From JBLHOS01 sp047623825 (lineage in GTDB: Bacteria; Pseudomonadota; Alphaproteobacteria; Rhodobacterales; Rhodobacteraceae): 52,358 bases of DNA. A program made the position numbers and the translations under genes. The notes under the pieces are model-generated. The model searched no databases. It worked only from the letters and a program-made list of their open reading frames with translations, and was not told where the DNA came from. Shown here one piece after another: positions 7,472 to 16,247 of the stretch (position 1 is its first letter; every line of letters starts with the position of its first letter). Location: the NCBI GenBank assembly GCA_047623825.1, contig JBLHOS010000010.1, forward strand, positions 1 through 52,358, read 5' to 3'.

Positions 7472-9505
7472 ATGGTACACGCGCAATATCCGCATCTTCT
7501 GGCACCGCTGGATCTTGGCTTCACCACGCTGAAAAACCGCGTGCTGATGGGTTCAATGCATACGGGCTTGGAGGAGACTAAGGACTGGCCCCGTGTGGCC
7601 GCGTTCTATGCGGAACGTGCAAAGGGTGGCGTTGCCCTGATGGTAACCGGTGGCATGGCCCCAAATCCAGAGGGTGGCGTGTTTTCGGGCGCTGCTGGGC
7701 TTTTTACCGAACAAGACATTACCAACCACCGGGTTGTGACGGATGCGGTTCATGACGCAGGTGGCAAGATCGCAATGCAGATCCTGCATGCTGGGCGTTA
7801 TGCTTATGTGCCCAATTGCGTTGCGCCCTCGCCGATCAAATCCCCGATCTCACCGTTTCCGCCAATTGAGCTGGATGAGGCCGGGATCGAGAAGCAAATC
7901 GCTGATATTGCAACGGCAGCTGCGCGTGCAAAAGAGGCCGGATATGACGGTGTCGAAGTGATGGGCAGCGAAGGCTATTTCCTGAATCAGTTTCTGGTCA
8001 CTCATACCAACAAGCGCACGGATCGCTGGGGTGGCTGCTATGAGAACCGGATGCGCCTGCCGATAGAGGTTATGCGCCGGGTGCGGGCCGCCGTGGGTGA
8101 TGAGTTCATCGTCATCTTCCGGCTTAGCATGATGGACCTGATCCCCGATGGCTCTACCTGGGCCGAAGTTGTGCAGCTGGCCAAGGCAGTTGAGGCGGCA
8201 GGTGCGACGATCATCAATACTGGTATTGGTTGGCATGAGGCGCGCATACCGACGATCGCCACCAGTGTTCCGCGCAAGGCATTTGCCTGGGTCACGCAAA
8301 AGCTAATGGGTGAGGTCGGTATTCCGGTGATCACGTCGAACCGGATCAACATGCCTGATGTCGCCGAAGAGGTGCTTGCTGAGGGCTGTGCCGACATGGT
8401 GTCGATGGCGCGCCCATTTCTGGCAGATCCAGATTTCGTGAATAAGGCTGCTGCGGGCAAAGCCGATCAGATCGCGCCTTGCATTGCATGCAATCAGGCC
8501 TGCCTAGATCATACGTTCAGCGGAAAGTTGTCGTCATGTCTGGTGAACCCGCGTGCGTGCCATGAGTTGGAGCTGACCTATGCGCCGACCCAAACGCCAA
8601 AGACTATCGCCATTGTGGGCGCAGGCGCCGCAGGTCTTGCTACTGGTCTGGCCGCGGCTGAGCGGGGCCACTATGTGACCGTCTTTGAAAAGGCCAACCG
8701 CATCGGCGGTCAGCTGAATATGGCCCGTGAGATCCCTGGAAAAGAAGAGTTTCACGGATTGGTCCACTGGTTTGAGCGAATGGTTGAAACACGCGGCATC
8801 GATCTGCGGCTTGGGACTGCACCGGGTGTGGCTGAGCTAAGCAAATTTGATGAGGTGATCATTGCCACGGGCGTGATCCCGCGTGATCCTGGCATTCCCG
8901 GACAAGATGGCCCGAATGTCCTAAGCTATATTGATGTGCTTGCAGGCAAGGCCGAAGTTGGCAAACGCGTGGCTGTCATCGGGGCGGGTGGTATCGGGTT
9001 CGATGTCGCCGAATATTTGGTCCATGAAGGCGAAAGCCCGACCGAGAATGTTGCCCTGTGGCGCCAGGAATGGGGCGTCAGTGATCCTGAGACAGATCGC
9101 GGCGGTGTTGCACCTGAGGGACCTCAGCCAGTGGCTGCAGCTCGACAGGTCACAGTGTTACAACGCAAGCCTGAGAAACCGGGCAAGCGGTTGGGCAAGA
9201 CCACCGGATGGATCCACCGCGCCAGCCTGAAGATGAAGAACGTCAAGATGATCGCGGGCGTAAACTATGAGCGGATTGATCAAGACGGGCTTTATCTCAG
9301 CTATGGCGAGGCTCGCGAACGCCCTGAGCTACTGGCCGTCGACACCATCGTGCTGTGTGCCGGCCAGCTGCCAGAGCGGAGCCTTGCCGATGCGCTAGAG
9401 GCTGCTGGGATCACGGCGCATGTGATTGGTGGGGCAGATTTCGCGTCAGAGCTAGATGCGAAGCGGGCAATCGATCAAGGCTCCCGCCTGGCCGCAACGC
9501 TTTAA
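7472..9505 (+). CDS. fadH: NADPH-dependent 2,4-dienoyl-CoA reductase
   Basis: Monomeric iron-sulfur flavoenzyme that reduces 2,4-dienoyl-CoA formed during oxidation of unsaturated fatty acids. Residues 1-330 form an old-yellow-enzyme TIM barrel (FMN) with the catalytic-type Tyr169 and His255. Cys337, Cys340, Cys344 and Cys356 bind the 4Fe-4S cluster. Residues 375-677 are the FAD/NAD(P) domain, with GAGAAGLA near 383 and GAGGIGFDVAEY. The 677-residue length and cysteine spacing agree closely with E. coli FadH. ATG 7472 follows GGGAGGA; the frame extends to 7418 but without a good ribosome site. Related OYE-fusion oxidoreductases (for example trimethylamine dehydrogenases) are the alternative. 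Confidence 0.9.
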   Translation: MVHAQYPHLLAPLDLGFTTLKNRVLMGSMHTGLEETKDWPRVAAFYAERAKGGVALMVTGGMAPNPEGGVFSGAAGLFTEQDITNHRVVTDAVHDAGGKIAMQILHAGRYAYVPNCVAPSPIKSPISPFPPIELDEAGIEKQIADIATAAARAKEAGYDGVEVMGSEGYFLNQFLVTHTNKRTDRWGGCYENRMRLPIEVMRRVRAAVGDEFIVIFRLSMMDLIPDGSTWAEVVQLAKAVEAAGATIINTGIGWHEARIPTIATSVPRKAFAWVTQKLMGEVGIPVITSNRINMPDVAEEVLAEGCADMVSMARPFLADPDFVNKAAAGKADQIAPCIACNQACLDHTFSGKLSSCLVNPRACHELELTYAPTQTPKTIAIVGAGAAGLATGLAAAERGHYVTVFEKANRIGGQLNMAREIPGKEEFHGLVHWFERMVETRGIDLRLGTAPGVAELSKFDEVIIATGVIPRDPGIPGQDGPNVLSYIDVLAGKAEVGKRVAVIGAGGIGFDVAEYLVHEGESPTENVALWRQEWGVSDPETDRGGVAPEGPQPVAAARQVTVLQRKPEKPGKRLGKTTGWIHRASLKMKNVKMIAGVNYERIDQDGLYLSYGEARERPELLAVDTIVLCAGQLPERSLADALEAAGITAHVIGGADFASELDAKRAIDQGSRLAATL

Positions 9506-9776
9506 CTTTCCGTCACCAGCTTGAGATTCTGAATCAAGATTGTGTTCTTGGTGAGTTGGTTGATGTGGTTAATCGCTTGAAGGCGCTGTTGAGGCTATGA
9601 ACGGCTAATATCCCTTAAAATAAAGGGTTTCGTCGTTGCCCCCCTGCCACATTTGCTGTTTCCATGCCATTAACGATCCTCGGTAATACCCGGCTTTAGC
9701 CTAGCTGGCTCCTAAATCGCGCCCCATTTCACCGCCATACAGAGAGAGGATCATTACAATTAATGGATAAGAATTT

Positions 9777-10682
9777 ATGGACCGTCTCACCGAAATGGAA
9801 GCATTTGCCACTGTCGTGGATCAAGGGGGCTTCACGGACGCGGCCAAGAAGATGGGGATCTCCAAATCGGCGGTTTCTAAACATGTCTCAAGCCTTGAGA
9901 GCCGACTTGGCGCTCGGCTGTTAAACAGAACCACAAGACGCGTAAGCCCGACCGAGATTGGCCTGGCATATTATGACAGAGCTCGGCGCGTCCTGAATGA
10001 CGCTGGTGAGGCTGATGCATTGGTAACGTCGATGCAATCGGCTCCATCTGGCATGTTGCGTGTCTCTGTCGCGACAGATTTTGGTGTGAACCATTTGTCG
10101 CCAATTTTGGGTGAATTCCTGCTCGCCTTCCCTGATATCACCGTCAACATGGTCCTCAATAACCGCTATGTTGAGCTGATCTCGGAAGGGTTTGACTTGG
10201 CGATCCGCGTTGGAGAGCTTGAAGACAGCTCCCTTCGTGCACGCAAACTGACTGAGACCCATAAACGCATGATCGGTTCGCCAAGGTATTTCGCTGCAAA
10301 CGGGCGCCCTGAAAAGATTGATGATCTGAGTGATCACAAGCTGCTGCACTATTCCAATCAGGCGTCTGGCAATGTTTGGAAGCTGACCGCCCCATCGGGT
10401 GAAAAGCGTCAGGTTCGCACCGCAGGCTCATTAACTGTGAATGATGGGCAGTCCCTGCTGAATGCTGCAATTGGTGGGTTGGGCATCGCCTATCTGCCTA
10501 GCTTTCTTTACGCCGAATCTATCCGCCGCGGCCTGCTGGAAGACGCCATCCCCGAGCTTCCGATGGAGACCCAAGGCATCTACGCGGTCTACCCTCCGGG
10601 CCGCTACACTCAACCAAAAGTTCGGGCCTTCATCGATTTCCTAGTTGATCAGTTTCGCGGCAAAGGCCCTGAGGACTGGTAA
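9777..10682 (+). CDS. LysR-family transcriptional regulator
   Basis: A 301-residue regulator. The N-terminal winged helix (residues 1-60) shows the typical LysR pattern, including TDAAKKMGISKSAVSKHVSSL and LLNRTTRRV. The remainder is a periplasmic-binding-like effector domain. The opening MDRLTEMEAFATVVDQGGF is typical of the subgroup related to DsdC/AaeR-like regulators. It stands alone, with fadH upstream on the same strand and the OmpA-like gene converging. The 9506-9776 gap holds no gene that I can support; it presumably contains the promoter and any autoregulatory site. The effector and targets cannot be read from sequence. Confidence 0.92.
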   Translation: MDRLTEMEAFATVVDQGGFTDAAKKMGISKSAVSKHVSSLESRLGARLLNRTTRRVSPTEIGLAYYDRARRVLNDAGEADALVTSMQSAPSGMLRVSVATDFGVNHLSPILGEFLLAFPDITVNMVLNNRYVELISEGFDLAIRVGELEDSSLRARKLTETHKRMIGSPRYFAANGRPEKIDDLSDHKLLHYSNQASGNVWKLTAPSGEKRQVRTAGSLTVNDGQSLLNAAIGGLGIAYLPSFLYAESIRRGLLEDAIPELPMETQGIYAVYPPGRYTQPKVRAFIDFLVDQFRGKGPEDW

Positions 10683-10721
10683 GGTTTTCTACCATATTTC
10701 ACGAAGTGCCACGCGAAGCGA

Positions 10722-11657
10722 CTAGCGGGTTGAGGTGAGGATCACTTCGACCCGCCTATTTTTATCACGACCGTCCTCGCTGGTATTGTTGGCACGGGGC
10801 GACAAAAAGCCCACTCCTTCGGCACTGACCTGCGGCGCGGGAATACCCAATTGCCCGATCAAATGCTCGCGGACAGATTGGGCGCGCGCACGGCTAAGAC
10901 GAACATTCTGGTCAAGCGCGCCTTCGGCATCGGTGTGGCCGACCAGTACAATCGACTCTTCAGGATTTTCCCGCAAGAATTGCGCCAGTGCGACAAGCGA
11001 TGGATATGTATCGTTCGAAAGTGCAGAGGCGCCAGTATCAAATAGCAGATCTTCCAGAATGGCCGAACCAGAGACAACAAGATTCGAGGCAAGATTTTCG
11101 GACCCGACAAAAACGGGTGCCCGACTGGAGTTCGTAGCCTCAATTGTGGTGGTTTGGCTTCCTTGCGGCTCAACCAGCGTCAGCTGGATATAGCCAGTTG
11201 AACCACCCTTTGAGACGACCAGACTAACAAATTGGATCTCATCATCCAGATCGCGTTGCGCGGCAAAATAAGTGTAGTCACCCAAATCGACATGCATGAT
11301 CGGTTCCAGTGCAAGATCCAGCGCATAGCGAAAATCAAATCCGCCGCATATCCTGTCTGTGCACGAAAACAGCGCGGAATACCCCGCTTCTGTGATCTGC
11401 CGGCTAAGAAGATCGGTCAGCTGCGCAGTGGTCCCACCAAACGACGGAACCTGCCAGACCATTTGTGTGACTGAACCCTCAGCAGCAACCATTGGCATTT
11501 CTGTTGGCGACCATGCCTCAACAGCGAGTCTATGGCTAGAAAATGGGGTGTTATATTGCAGCACAGAAGTTGCCGTGGATGGCAGTTCAAGTTCCAACGC
11601 TAGCAGCGGCATGGGAAGGCATGCCAGAAATGCGATATGAAGACCCCCGCGCGTCAC
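10722..11657 (-). CDS. OmpA-family periplasmic or outer-membrane protein
   Basis: A 311-residue exported protein. The N-terminus is a hydrophobic signal (residues 1-20, ending near LLALELELP). Residues about 30-190 are an unrecognised beta-rich domain with one Cys pair (SCTDRICGG). Residues about 200-311 are a peptidoglycan-binding OmpA C-terminal domain, with LLFDTGASAL, LVGHTDAEG and the NRRVEVIL end motif. The start is GTG 11657, overlapping the upstream gene's stop as GTGA. It closes a four-gene minus operon in which every junction overlaps by four bases. It probably tethers or senses the cell wall; its specific role is unknown. Confidence 0.85.
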   Translation of the reverse strand: MTRGGLHIAFLACLPMPLLALELELPSTATSVLQYNTPFSSHRLAVEAWSPTEMPMVAAEGSVTQMVWQVPSFGGTTAQLTDLLSRQITEAGYSALFSCTDRICGGFDFRYALDLALEPIMHVDLGDYTYFAAQRDLDDEIQFVSLVVSKGGSTGYIQLTLVEPQGSQTTTIEATNSSRAPVFVGSENLASNLVVSGSAILEDLLFDTGASALSNDTYPSLVALAQFLRENPEESIVLVGHTDAEGALDQNVRLSRARAQSVREHLIGQLGIPAPQVSAEGVGFLSPRANNTSEDGRDKNRRVEVILTSTR

Positions 11658-12241
11658 CGGCTTTGGCTGTGATACTCAGGGTTCGGGCGCATATCGACCG
11701 CGGAGGCGACGCGGTTGGTCATGTTGAAGAATGCCGCGACCGAGGCGATGTCCCAGATGTCACGATCCGTAAAGCCCACATCGCGCAGCGCTTGGCGGTC
11801 GGCCTCTTCAACTGTTGCACTGGCGACGGTCATCTGCACGGCAAAGTCCAGCATTGCGCGCTGTCGTGGATCCAAGGGCGCGACCCGGTAGTTCATTACC
11901 AAAGCCTCACCAAGGGCAGGATCGCCGGACAATTGGCGCACAGCGGCGCCGTGGGCGACCAGACAGTAAAAGCATTTGTTCACCGAAGAGACGGCGACGG
12001 CGATCATCTCACGCTCCAGCTTGCTTAGGCCACTTTGGCCAAGCATCAGGTCGTTATAGAGGCCCGTAAATGAGTTCAGCTTTTCAATATCAAAGGCATA
12101 AGCGGATAGGACATTTGGCAACATGCCAAGCTTTTCTATACAGATATCAAAGTATTTCTGCGTATCTTCGGGCAACGGATCGACCGGGGAGAGGTCCAGC
12201 GCGGTAACAGTCGGTTTTGATTTACTCACGTTAAGCCTCAT
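11654..12241 (-). CDS. AhpD-like peroxidase-related protein (CMD family)
   Basis: A 195-residue protein of the carboxymuconolactone decarboxylase/AhpD superfamily, of the type annotated as uncharacterised peroxidase-related enzyme. The redox motif CxxCxxxH is present as Cys90, Cys93 and His97 inside NKCFYCLVAHG. A conserved LEREMIAVAVSS helix precedes it. It would act as a cytosolic thiol peroxidase or its partner. ATG 12241 is chosen because it overlaps the GNAT stop as ATGA; the frame continues upstream to 12340 inside the GNAT gene without family sequence. Its own stop overlaps the OmpA-like gene. Confidence 0.88.
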   Translation of the reverse strand: MRLNVSKSKPTVTALDLSPVDPLPEDTQKYFDICIEKLGMLPNVLSAYAFDIEKLNSFTGLYNDLMLGQSGLSKLEREMIAVAVSSVNKCFYCLVAHGAAVRQLSGDPALGEALVMNYRVAPLDPRQRAMLDFAVQMTVASATVEEADRQALRDVGFTDRDIWDIASVAAFFNMTNRVASAVDMRPNPEYHSQSR

Positions 12242-12951
12242 TTTATGCGATAATGGTAGTGTCCCATAACCTGCATCCCCAGTGAAGTGTAAAGCCCACG
12301 CGCGGGCGCATTTTTGCGCGTTGTCATCAGTGCGAACCACGGTGCGCCCTGAGTATGGGCCCAGTTCGCCGCCGCATGCATCATCGCAAGACCGACGCCA
12401 TTACGCCGTGCAGAGGTGCGAACCTCTAGTGCGTGCAGCATTGCGATCTCTTTGTGTAGGGCGACATAAGTCGTGGCAACCGGATGATCGTTGTGCCGGC
12501 CCAGAATGGCGGTCTTGGGGCCGCCTGCCCGATGCATGACATCTAGCCGTGCGGCGCCAATCCCGCCCTCATTCCAAATCTCAGCCATGATCGCCAATGG
12601 TGGCCAGATCGGGAATGTTGACAGGGGTGGCGCCTGTGCCATCAAGTCCGGCGTTGGGCAGGCAAAGATGACAACTGGATCGATGACTTCATATCCACGG
12701 CTGGCAAGTGCTTGATCAAGGTCATCTTGACCGGGGCGCAGCATGAACAGGTGTGGCTGGTCCAGCGCGTCTTGGGCCGTCTCAGCCTGCGCGATGTCAT
12801 CAAACGTCCACGGACCATCTGCCGTGATGGCGGCGACCCGTTTGCCACCGCCTTGACCGTCGCGTATCGTCCATGGCCCTACCCGGTGTATCTGGGCTGC
12901 TGGCCATGTCGCCTCTATGGCGTCAAAAAGAACATCGGGGCTGGGGATCAT
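12238..12951 (-). CDS. GNAT-family N-acetyltransferase
   Basis: A 237-residue GCN5-related acetyltransferase. The acetyl-CoA binding region is in the C-terminal third: ALEVRTSARRNGVGLAMMHAA resembles motif A (V-x-x-x-x-R-x-x-G-x-G/A), followed by LMTTRKNAPARGLYTSLGM typical of motif B. The N-terminal half is divergent, as in two-domain GNATs. The substrate cannot be predicted. ATG 12951 overlaps the stop of the upstream MoCF gene by four bases, and its own stop overlaps the AhpD-like start, so translation of the operon is probably coupled. Confidence 0.85.
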   Translation of the reverse strand: MIPSPDVLFDAIEATWPAAQIHRVGPWTIRDGQGGGKRVAAITADGPWTFDDIAQAETAQDALDQPHLFMLRPGQDDLDQALASRGYEVIDPVVIFACPTPDLMAQAPPLSTFPIWPPLAIMAEIWNEGGIGAARLDVMHRAGGPKTAILGRHNDHPVATTYVALHKEIAMLHALEVRTSARRNGVGLAMMHAAANWAHTQGAPWFALMTTRKNAPARGLYTSLGMQVMGHYHYRIK

Positions 12952-13676
12952 ACGCCATCCGGAAAAAGGGCGTTAAGAGCCAAGATCGCATCGTCCACCT
13001 TAGCGGGCTCAATGCCCCGGATCACGATGTTGGACCCATAGACCCCGTCTTTGGTGAAGGGGTAGGACCCGAAGGACAGATCGGGCCGTGCCGCTGACAA
13101 TGCAGCCAGCGGGCCAGCGATATCACCCTCCCCCCGCTGGATCCGAAGTGTCCGAGAGATCAGTGGCGCACCCCCGGTTAGCGTGGGCAGAACCGATGCG
13201 ACCATTGCTTGAAACACCGAAGGGACCCCCGCCATGACGTGGACGTTTCGCAAAGTAAAGCCGGGGGCGACCGATACGGGATTATCGATTAACGTTGCCC
13301 CATCGGGGATCCGCGCCATCCGCAGCCGGGCGGCGTTCAGCGCCACCCCTGAGCGATCATAATGCGCCTGAAGCAGCGCGCGTGCATCAGCGCGGATATC
13401 GATATGCGTGTCAAACGCAGCGGCGATCCCGTCGGCGGTGATGTCATCATGGGTTGGACCAATGCCACCTGAGGTAAAGACATGGTCATATTGTGTGCTC
13501 AGCGTCTTTGTGGCGGCAACGATGGCGTCATGCACATCTGAGACGATGCGCACTTCCGTAAGATCAATCCCATACGCTGTCAGCTGACCAGCCAAATAAT
13601 ACATGTTGGCATCGCGCGTGCGCCCGGACAGGATCTCATCTCCGATGACCAGCATGGCGGCTGTTGGATTGCCCAT
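12948..13676 (-). CDS. MoCF/CinA-like molybdopterin-binding protein
   Basis: A 242-residue protein consisting of the MoCF_biosynth domain found at the N-terminus of CinA (competence/damage-inducible protein A). It shows the N-terminal GDEILSGRTRDAN and the FTSGGIGPTHDDITADG motif. It lacks the C-terminal nicotinamide-nucleotide amidase domain of full CinA. Its likely activity is on a nucleotide or pyrophosphate substrate (COG1058-type), but it could have a molybdopterin-related role. It is the first gene of the minus operon, divergent from sfsA across only 49 bases, so both promoters lie in that gap. Confidence 0.88.
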   Translation of the reverse strand: MGNPTAAMLVIGDEILSGRTRDANMYYLAGQLTAYGIDLTEVRIVSDVHDAIVAATKTLSTQYDHVFTSGGIGPTHDDITADGIAAAFDTHIDIRADARALLQAHYDRSGVALNAARLRMARIPDGATLIDNPVSVAPGFTLRNVHVMAGVPSVFQAMVASVLPTLTGGAPLISRTLRIQRGEGDIAGPLAALSAARPDLSFGSYPFTKDGVYGSNIVIRGIEPAKVDDAILALNALFPDGV

Positions 13677-13725
13677 CTGTTGTCCCTTCTTGCTGTGGCT
13701 TACTACTCGGGTATAGATCCGGGTT

Positions 13726-14445
13726 ATGCGGTTTCAAACCCCCCTTATCCCAGCAACTCTGATCCGTCGCTACAAACGGTTCCTTGCCGATATCGAATTG
13801 TGGGACGGGACTGTTGCGACGGCGCATTGCCCGAACCCCGGATCGATGATGGGGCTACAAGAGCCGGGCATGCGGATTTGGGTTGAGCCAAACGACGACC
13901 CGCGCAAGAAGTTGAAATATGGGTGGCGTTTGGCTGAGTTACCGGGCGGACATTGGGCTGGGATCGACACAAGCCTGCCCAACAAGGTCGTGAAGGACGC
14001 GCTGCAGATGGGCGCTGTGGCTGAGCTGTCCGGCTATCAGACCGTCCTGGCCGAGGTGAAGTATGGCACCAACAGTCGGGTTGATTTTTTGCTGCGCCAG
14101 CCGGATCTGCCTGATGCCTATGTTGAGGTAAAGAGCGTCACGTTGTGGCGCCACGGTGATTTGGCCGAATTTCCTGACAGTGTGACCACCCGTGGCACCA
14201 AACATCTAGCCGATCTGACGGCGATGGTGGCGGCTGGGCAGCGCGCAGTCATGCTATATCTTGTGCAGCGGACAGGCTGCGCGCGTCTGAGCATGGCCGC
14301 AGATCTGGACCCGACTTATGCCACTGCATTTGATGCTGCGCGCAACGCCGGTGTAGAGATGATTTGCTATGATACCCGGATCAACGCCGAGGGCGTCTGG
14401 ATCGCGAAACCGCTGCCCGTTGACGCTACCCCACAGAAGGTGTGA
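13726..14445 (+). CDS. sfsA: SfsA-family DNA-binding/nuclease protein
   Basis: A 239-residue SfsA homologue (sugar fermentation stimulation protein A). The N-terminal OB-like part includes RRYKRFLADIEL and HCPNPGSM. The C-terminal part has a restriction-endonuclease-like core with a PD-(D/E)xK-type element in the segment YVEVKSVTL, then TRGTKHLADL. Family members bind DNA non-specifically and some are nucleases; the physiological role is unsettled. The start is ATG 13726. It is divergently transcribed from the MoCF operon and followed by map after 66 bases. Confidence 0.92.
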   Translation: MRFQTPLIPATLIRRYKRFLADIELWDGTVATAHCPNPGSMMGLQEPGMRIWVEPNDDPRKKLKYGWRLAELPGGHWAGIDTSLPNKVVKDALQMGAVAELSGYQTVLAEVKYGTNSRVDFLLRQPDLPDAYVEVKSVTLWRHGDLAEFPDSVTTRGTKHLADLTAMVAAGQRAVMLYLVQRTGCARLSMAADLDPTYATAFDAARNAGVEMICYDTRINAEGVWIAKPLPVDATPQKV

Positions 14446-14511
14446 CACCATCACTGGAAAACCCCCCTCATCTCACCTATTTTAGGTCGAAATGCTTACC
14501 GGAGTGCAGTT

Positions 14512-15384
14512 TTGGACGATTTTCGCGGCCGTTTGACAAAAGATGGCATCCGCATCCATCACGAAAAAGATTTTGCGGGCATGCGTGTGGCCGGTGCATT
14601 GGCTGCGCGTATTCTCGATGACATGATAGGTCTTGTGGTCCCTGGGATCACAACCGGTGATATTGACGCCGAAATTACCCGCATGGTCAAAGAGGCCGGC
14701 GCGATCTCGGCCACGATCGGTTACAAAGGCTATCAGCACGCGTCGTGCATCAGTGTGAACCACGTAGTGTGCCACGGCGTCCCTGGTACAGCGATCCCGC
14801 TCAATAAAGACGAAACAATATCAAAGACCCATGAAAAGCGGCGTGGGGATGACAGCCTTAAAGACGGCGATATTCTGAACATTGACGTCACCGTGATTGT
14901 TGACGGCTGGTTTGGCGATACTTCGCGGATGTATGTCGCGGGTGATCTGACCCGCAAGGCTGAGCGTCTGGTTGAAGTTACGCATGACGCTCTTTTAAAG
15001 GGTATTGAAGCGGTAAAGCCCGGAAACACATTTGGGGACATTGGCCATGCGATCCAGAGCTTTGTGGAAGGTAGCCGAATGTCAGTTGTCCGTGATTTTT
15101 GCGGCCACGGTTTAGGCCAAGTATTTCACGCGCCGCCCAATGTGCTGCACTACGGACGCCCTGGAGCTGGCCCAATGCTGGAAGAAGGTATGTTCTTTAC
15201 CATCGAGCCTATGGTAAATTTGGGGCGGTCTGAGACCAAGGTTTTGGCTGATGACTGGACGGCTGTGACCCGTGACAAATCGCTGTCAGCGCAGTTTGAG
15301 CATTCAATTGGTGTTACAGCGACCGGATGCGAGATCTTTACCTTGTCGCCGGCAAACAGGTTCCACCCAACTTATTCAGTCTAG
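14512..15384 (+). CDS. map: Methionine aminopeptidase, type I
   Basis: Cytosolic metalloenzyme that removes the initiator methionine from nascent proteins. Metal ligands are readable: Asp125 and Asp136 (NIDVTVIVDGWFGDTSRMY), His199 (CGHG), Glu232 (IEPMV) and Glu263 (QFEHSIG), with His206 in the substrate pocket. Length is 290, longer than the usual 255-275. The excess is a charged insertion at residues about 93-117, between HGVPG and LKDGDILNID. The start is TTG 14512, seven bases after GGAG (14501-14504); the nearby ATG 14492 is out of frame. It is followed by radC, a common neighbour in this group. Confidence 0.95.
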   Translation: MDDFRGRLTKDGIRIHHEKDFAGMRVAGALAARILDDMIGLVVPGITTGDIDAEITRMVKEAGAISATIGYKGYQHASCISVNHVVCHGVPGTAIPLNKDETISKTHEKRRGDDSLKDGDILNIDVTVIVDGWFGDTSRMYVAGDLTRKAERLVEVTHDALLKGIEAVKPGNTFGDIGHAIQSFVEGSRMSVVRDFCGHGLGQVFHAPPNVLHYGRPGAGPMLEEGMFFTIEPMVNLGRSETKVLADDWTAVTRDKSLSAQFEHSIGVTATGCEIFTLSPANRFHPTYSV

Positions 15385-15438
15385 CTAAGGCCCTTTGCGT
15401 AACCATTCATTAAGCAGAATCGAGACAGGCTGTTTCGC

Positions 15439-16245
15439 ATGTCTGATCAATTGTCTTTTCTGGGTGAAGGCCCTCAACCCAGCTTTGAGCTGATCGGTGC
15501 GCCTGTAGGTGTGCCGGCGGTCGCGCAAACCGTCGTAGCTGCTGCACGATCACCGCTAAAAAAATCTGAACTCGATGATTATCGCGGCGCCCATCGCATG
15601 CGTCTGCGCCAGCGGTTTGAACAGGGCGGCGCAGATGCGGTGCCTGACTATGAGCTTCTAGAGATGATCCTTTATCGCCCGCTGGCTCGCGTCGACACCA
15701 AGCCGATCGCAAAGCGCCTGATTAGTGAATTTGGGGATTTAAACCGGGTTTTAGCCGCCTCACCTGCGCGGCTGAAACGTGTCCACGGGGTCGGCGATGC
15801 TGTCGTCTTGGAACTGAAACTGATGGAAAGCGTTGGTCATCGGATGGCGCGTGCCAAGGTCATCGACAAACCGATTTTGTCGTCTTGGGATGCTTTGCTG
15901 GATTATTGCCGCGCCTCTATGGCGCACCGGGAATTGGAACAGTTTCGCGTGTTATATCTGGACCGCAAGAACTGCTTGATTGCGGATGATTTACAACAAA
16001 CCGGCACTGTTGACCACGTACCCGTTTATCCGCGAGAGGTGGTTAAACGGGCGTTAGAGCTGAATGCATCAGCCTTGATCTTGGTGCACAATCACCCCTC
16101 GGGGGACCCGACGCCTTCTGAAAGTGACCTGACCATGACCCGCGCGATCTGTGATGCGGCTGAGGTTCTGGGGCTCGTTGTTCATGATCATCTGATTATT
16201 GGTAAGGCGCGTGAGATTAGTTTTCGCGCCGAAGGATACCTATAG
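15439..16245 (+). CDS. radC: RadC-family JAMM-domain protein
   Basis: A 268-residue RadC protein. The N-terminal half has a helix-hairpin-helix-like region (residues about 95-125, AASPARLKRVHGVGDAVVLELK). The C-terminal half is an MPN/JAMM domain with the metal motif HNHPSGDPTPSESDL near residue 217 and the LVVHDHLIIG strand. The residues expected for zinc binding are present. RadC was once linked to repair, but its function in most bacteria is uncertain. The first 45 residues are a variable extension. It lies 54 bases after map on the same strand and converges with the OmpA-fusion gene with almost no gap. Confidence 0.93.
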   Translation: MSDQLSFLGEGPQPSFELIGAPVGVPAVAQTVVAAARSPLKKSELDDYRGAHRMRLRQRFEQGGADAVPDYELLEMILYRPLARVDTKPIAKRLISEFGDLNRVLAASPARLKRVHGVGDAVVLELKLMESVGHRMARAKVIDKPILSSWDALLDYCRASMAHRELEQFRVLYLDRKNCLIADDLQQTGTVDHVPVYPREVVKRALELNASALILVHNHPSGDPTPSESDLTMTRAICDAAEVLGLVVHDHLIIGKAREISFRAEGYL

Positions 16246-16247
16246 CG

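Noticed and set aside
9605..9635. Weak hairpin after fadH (CCCTT and AAGGG arms)
   Set aside because: Five-base stem without a clear T-run; too weak to call a terminator.
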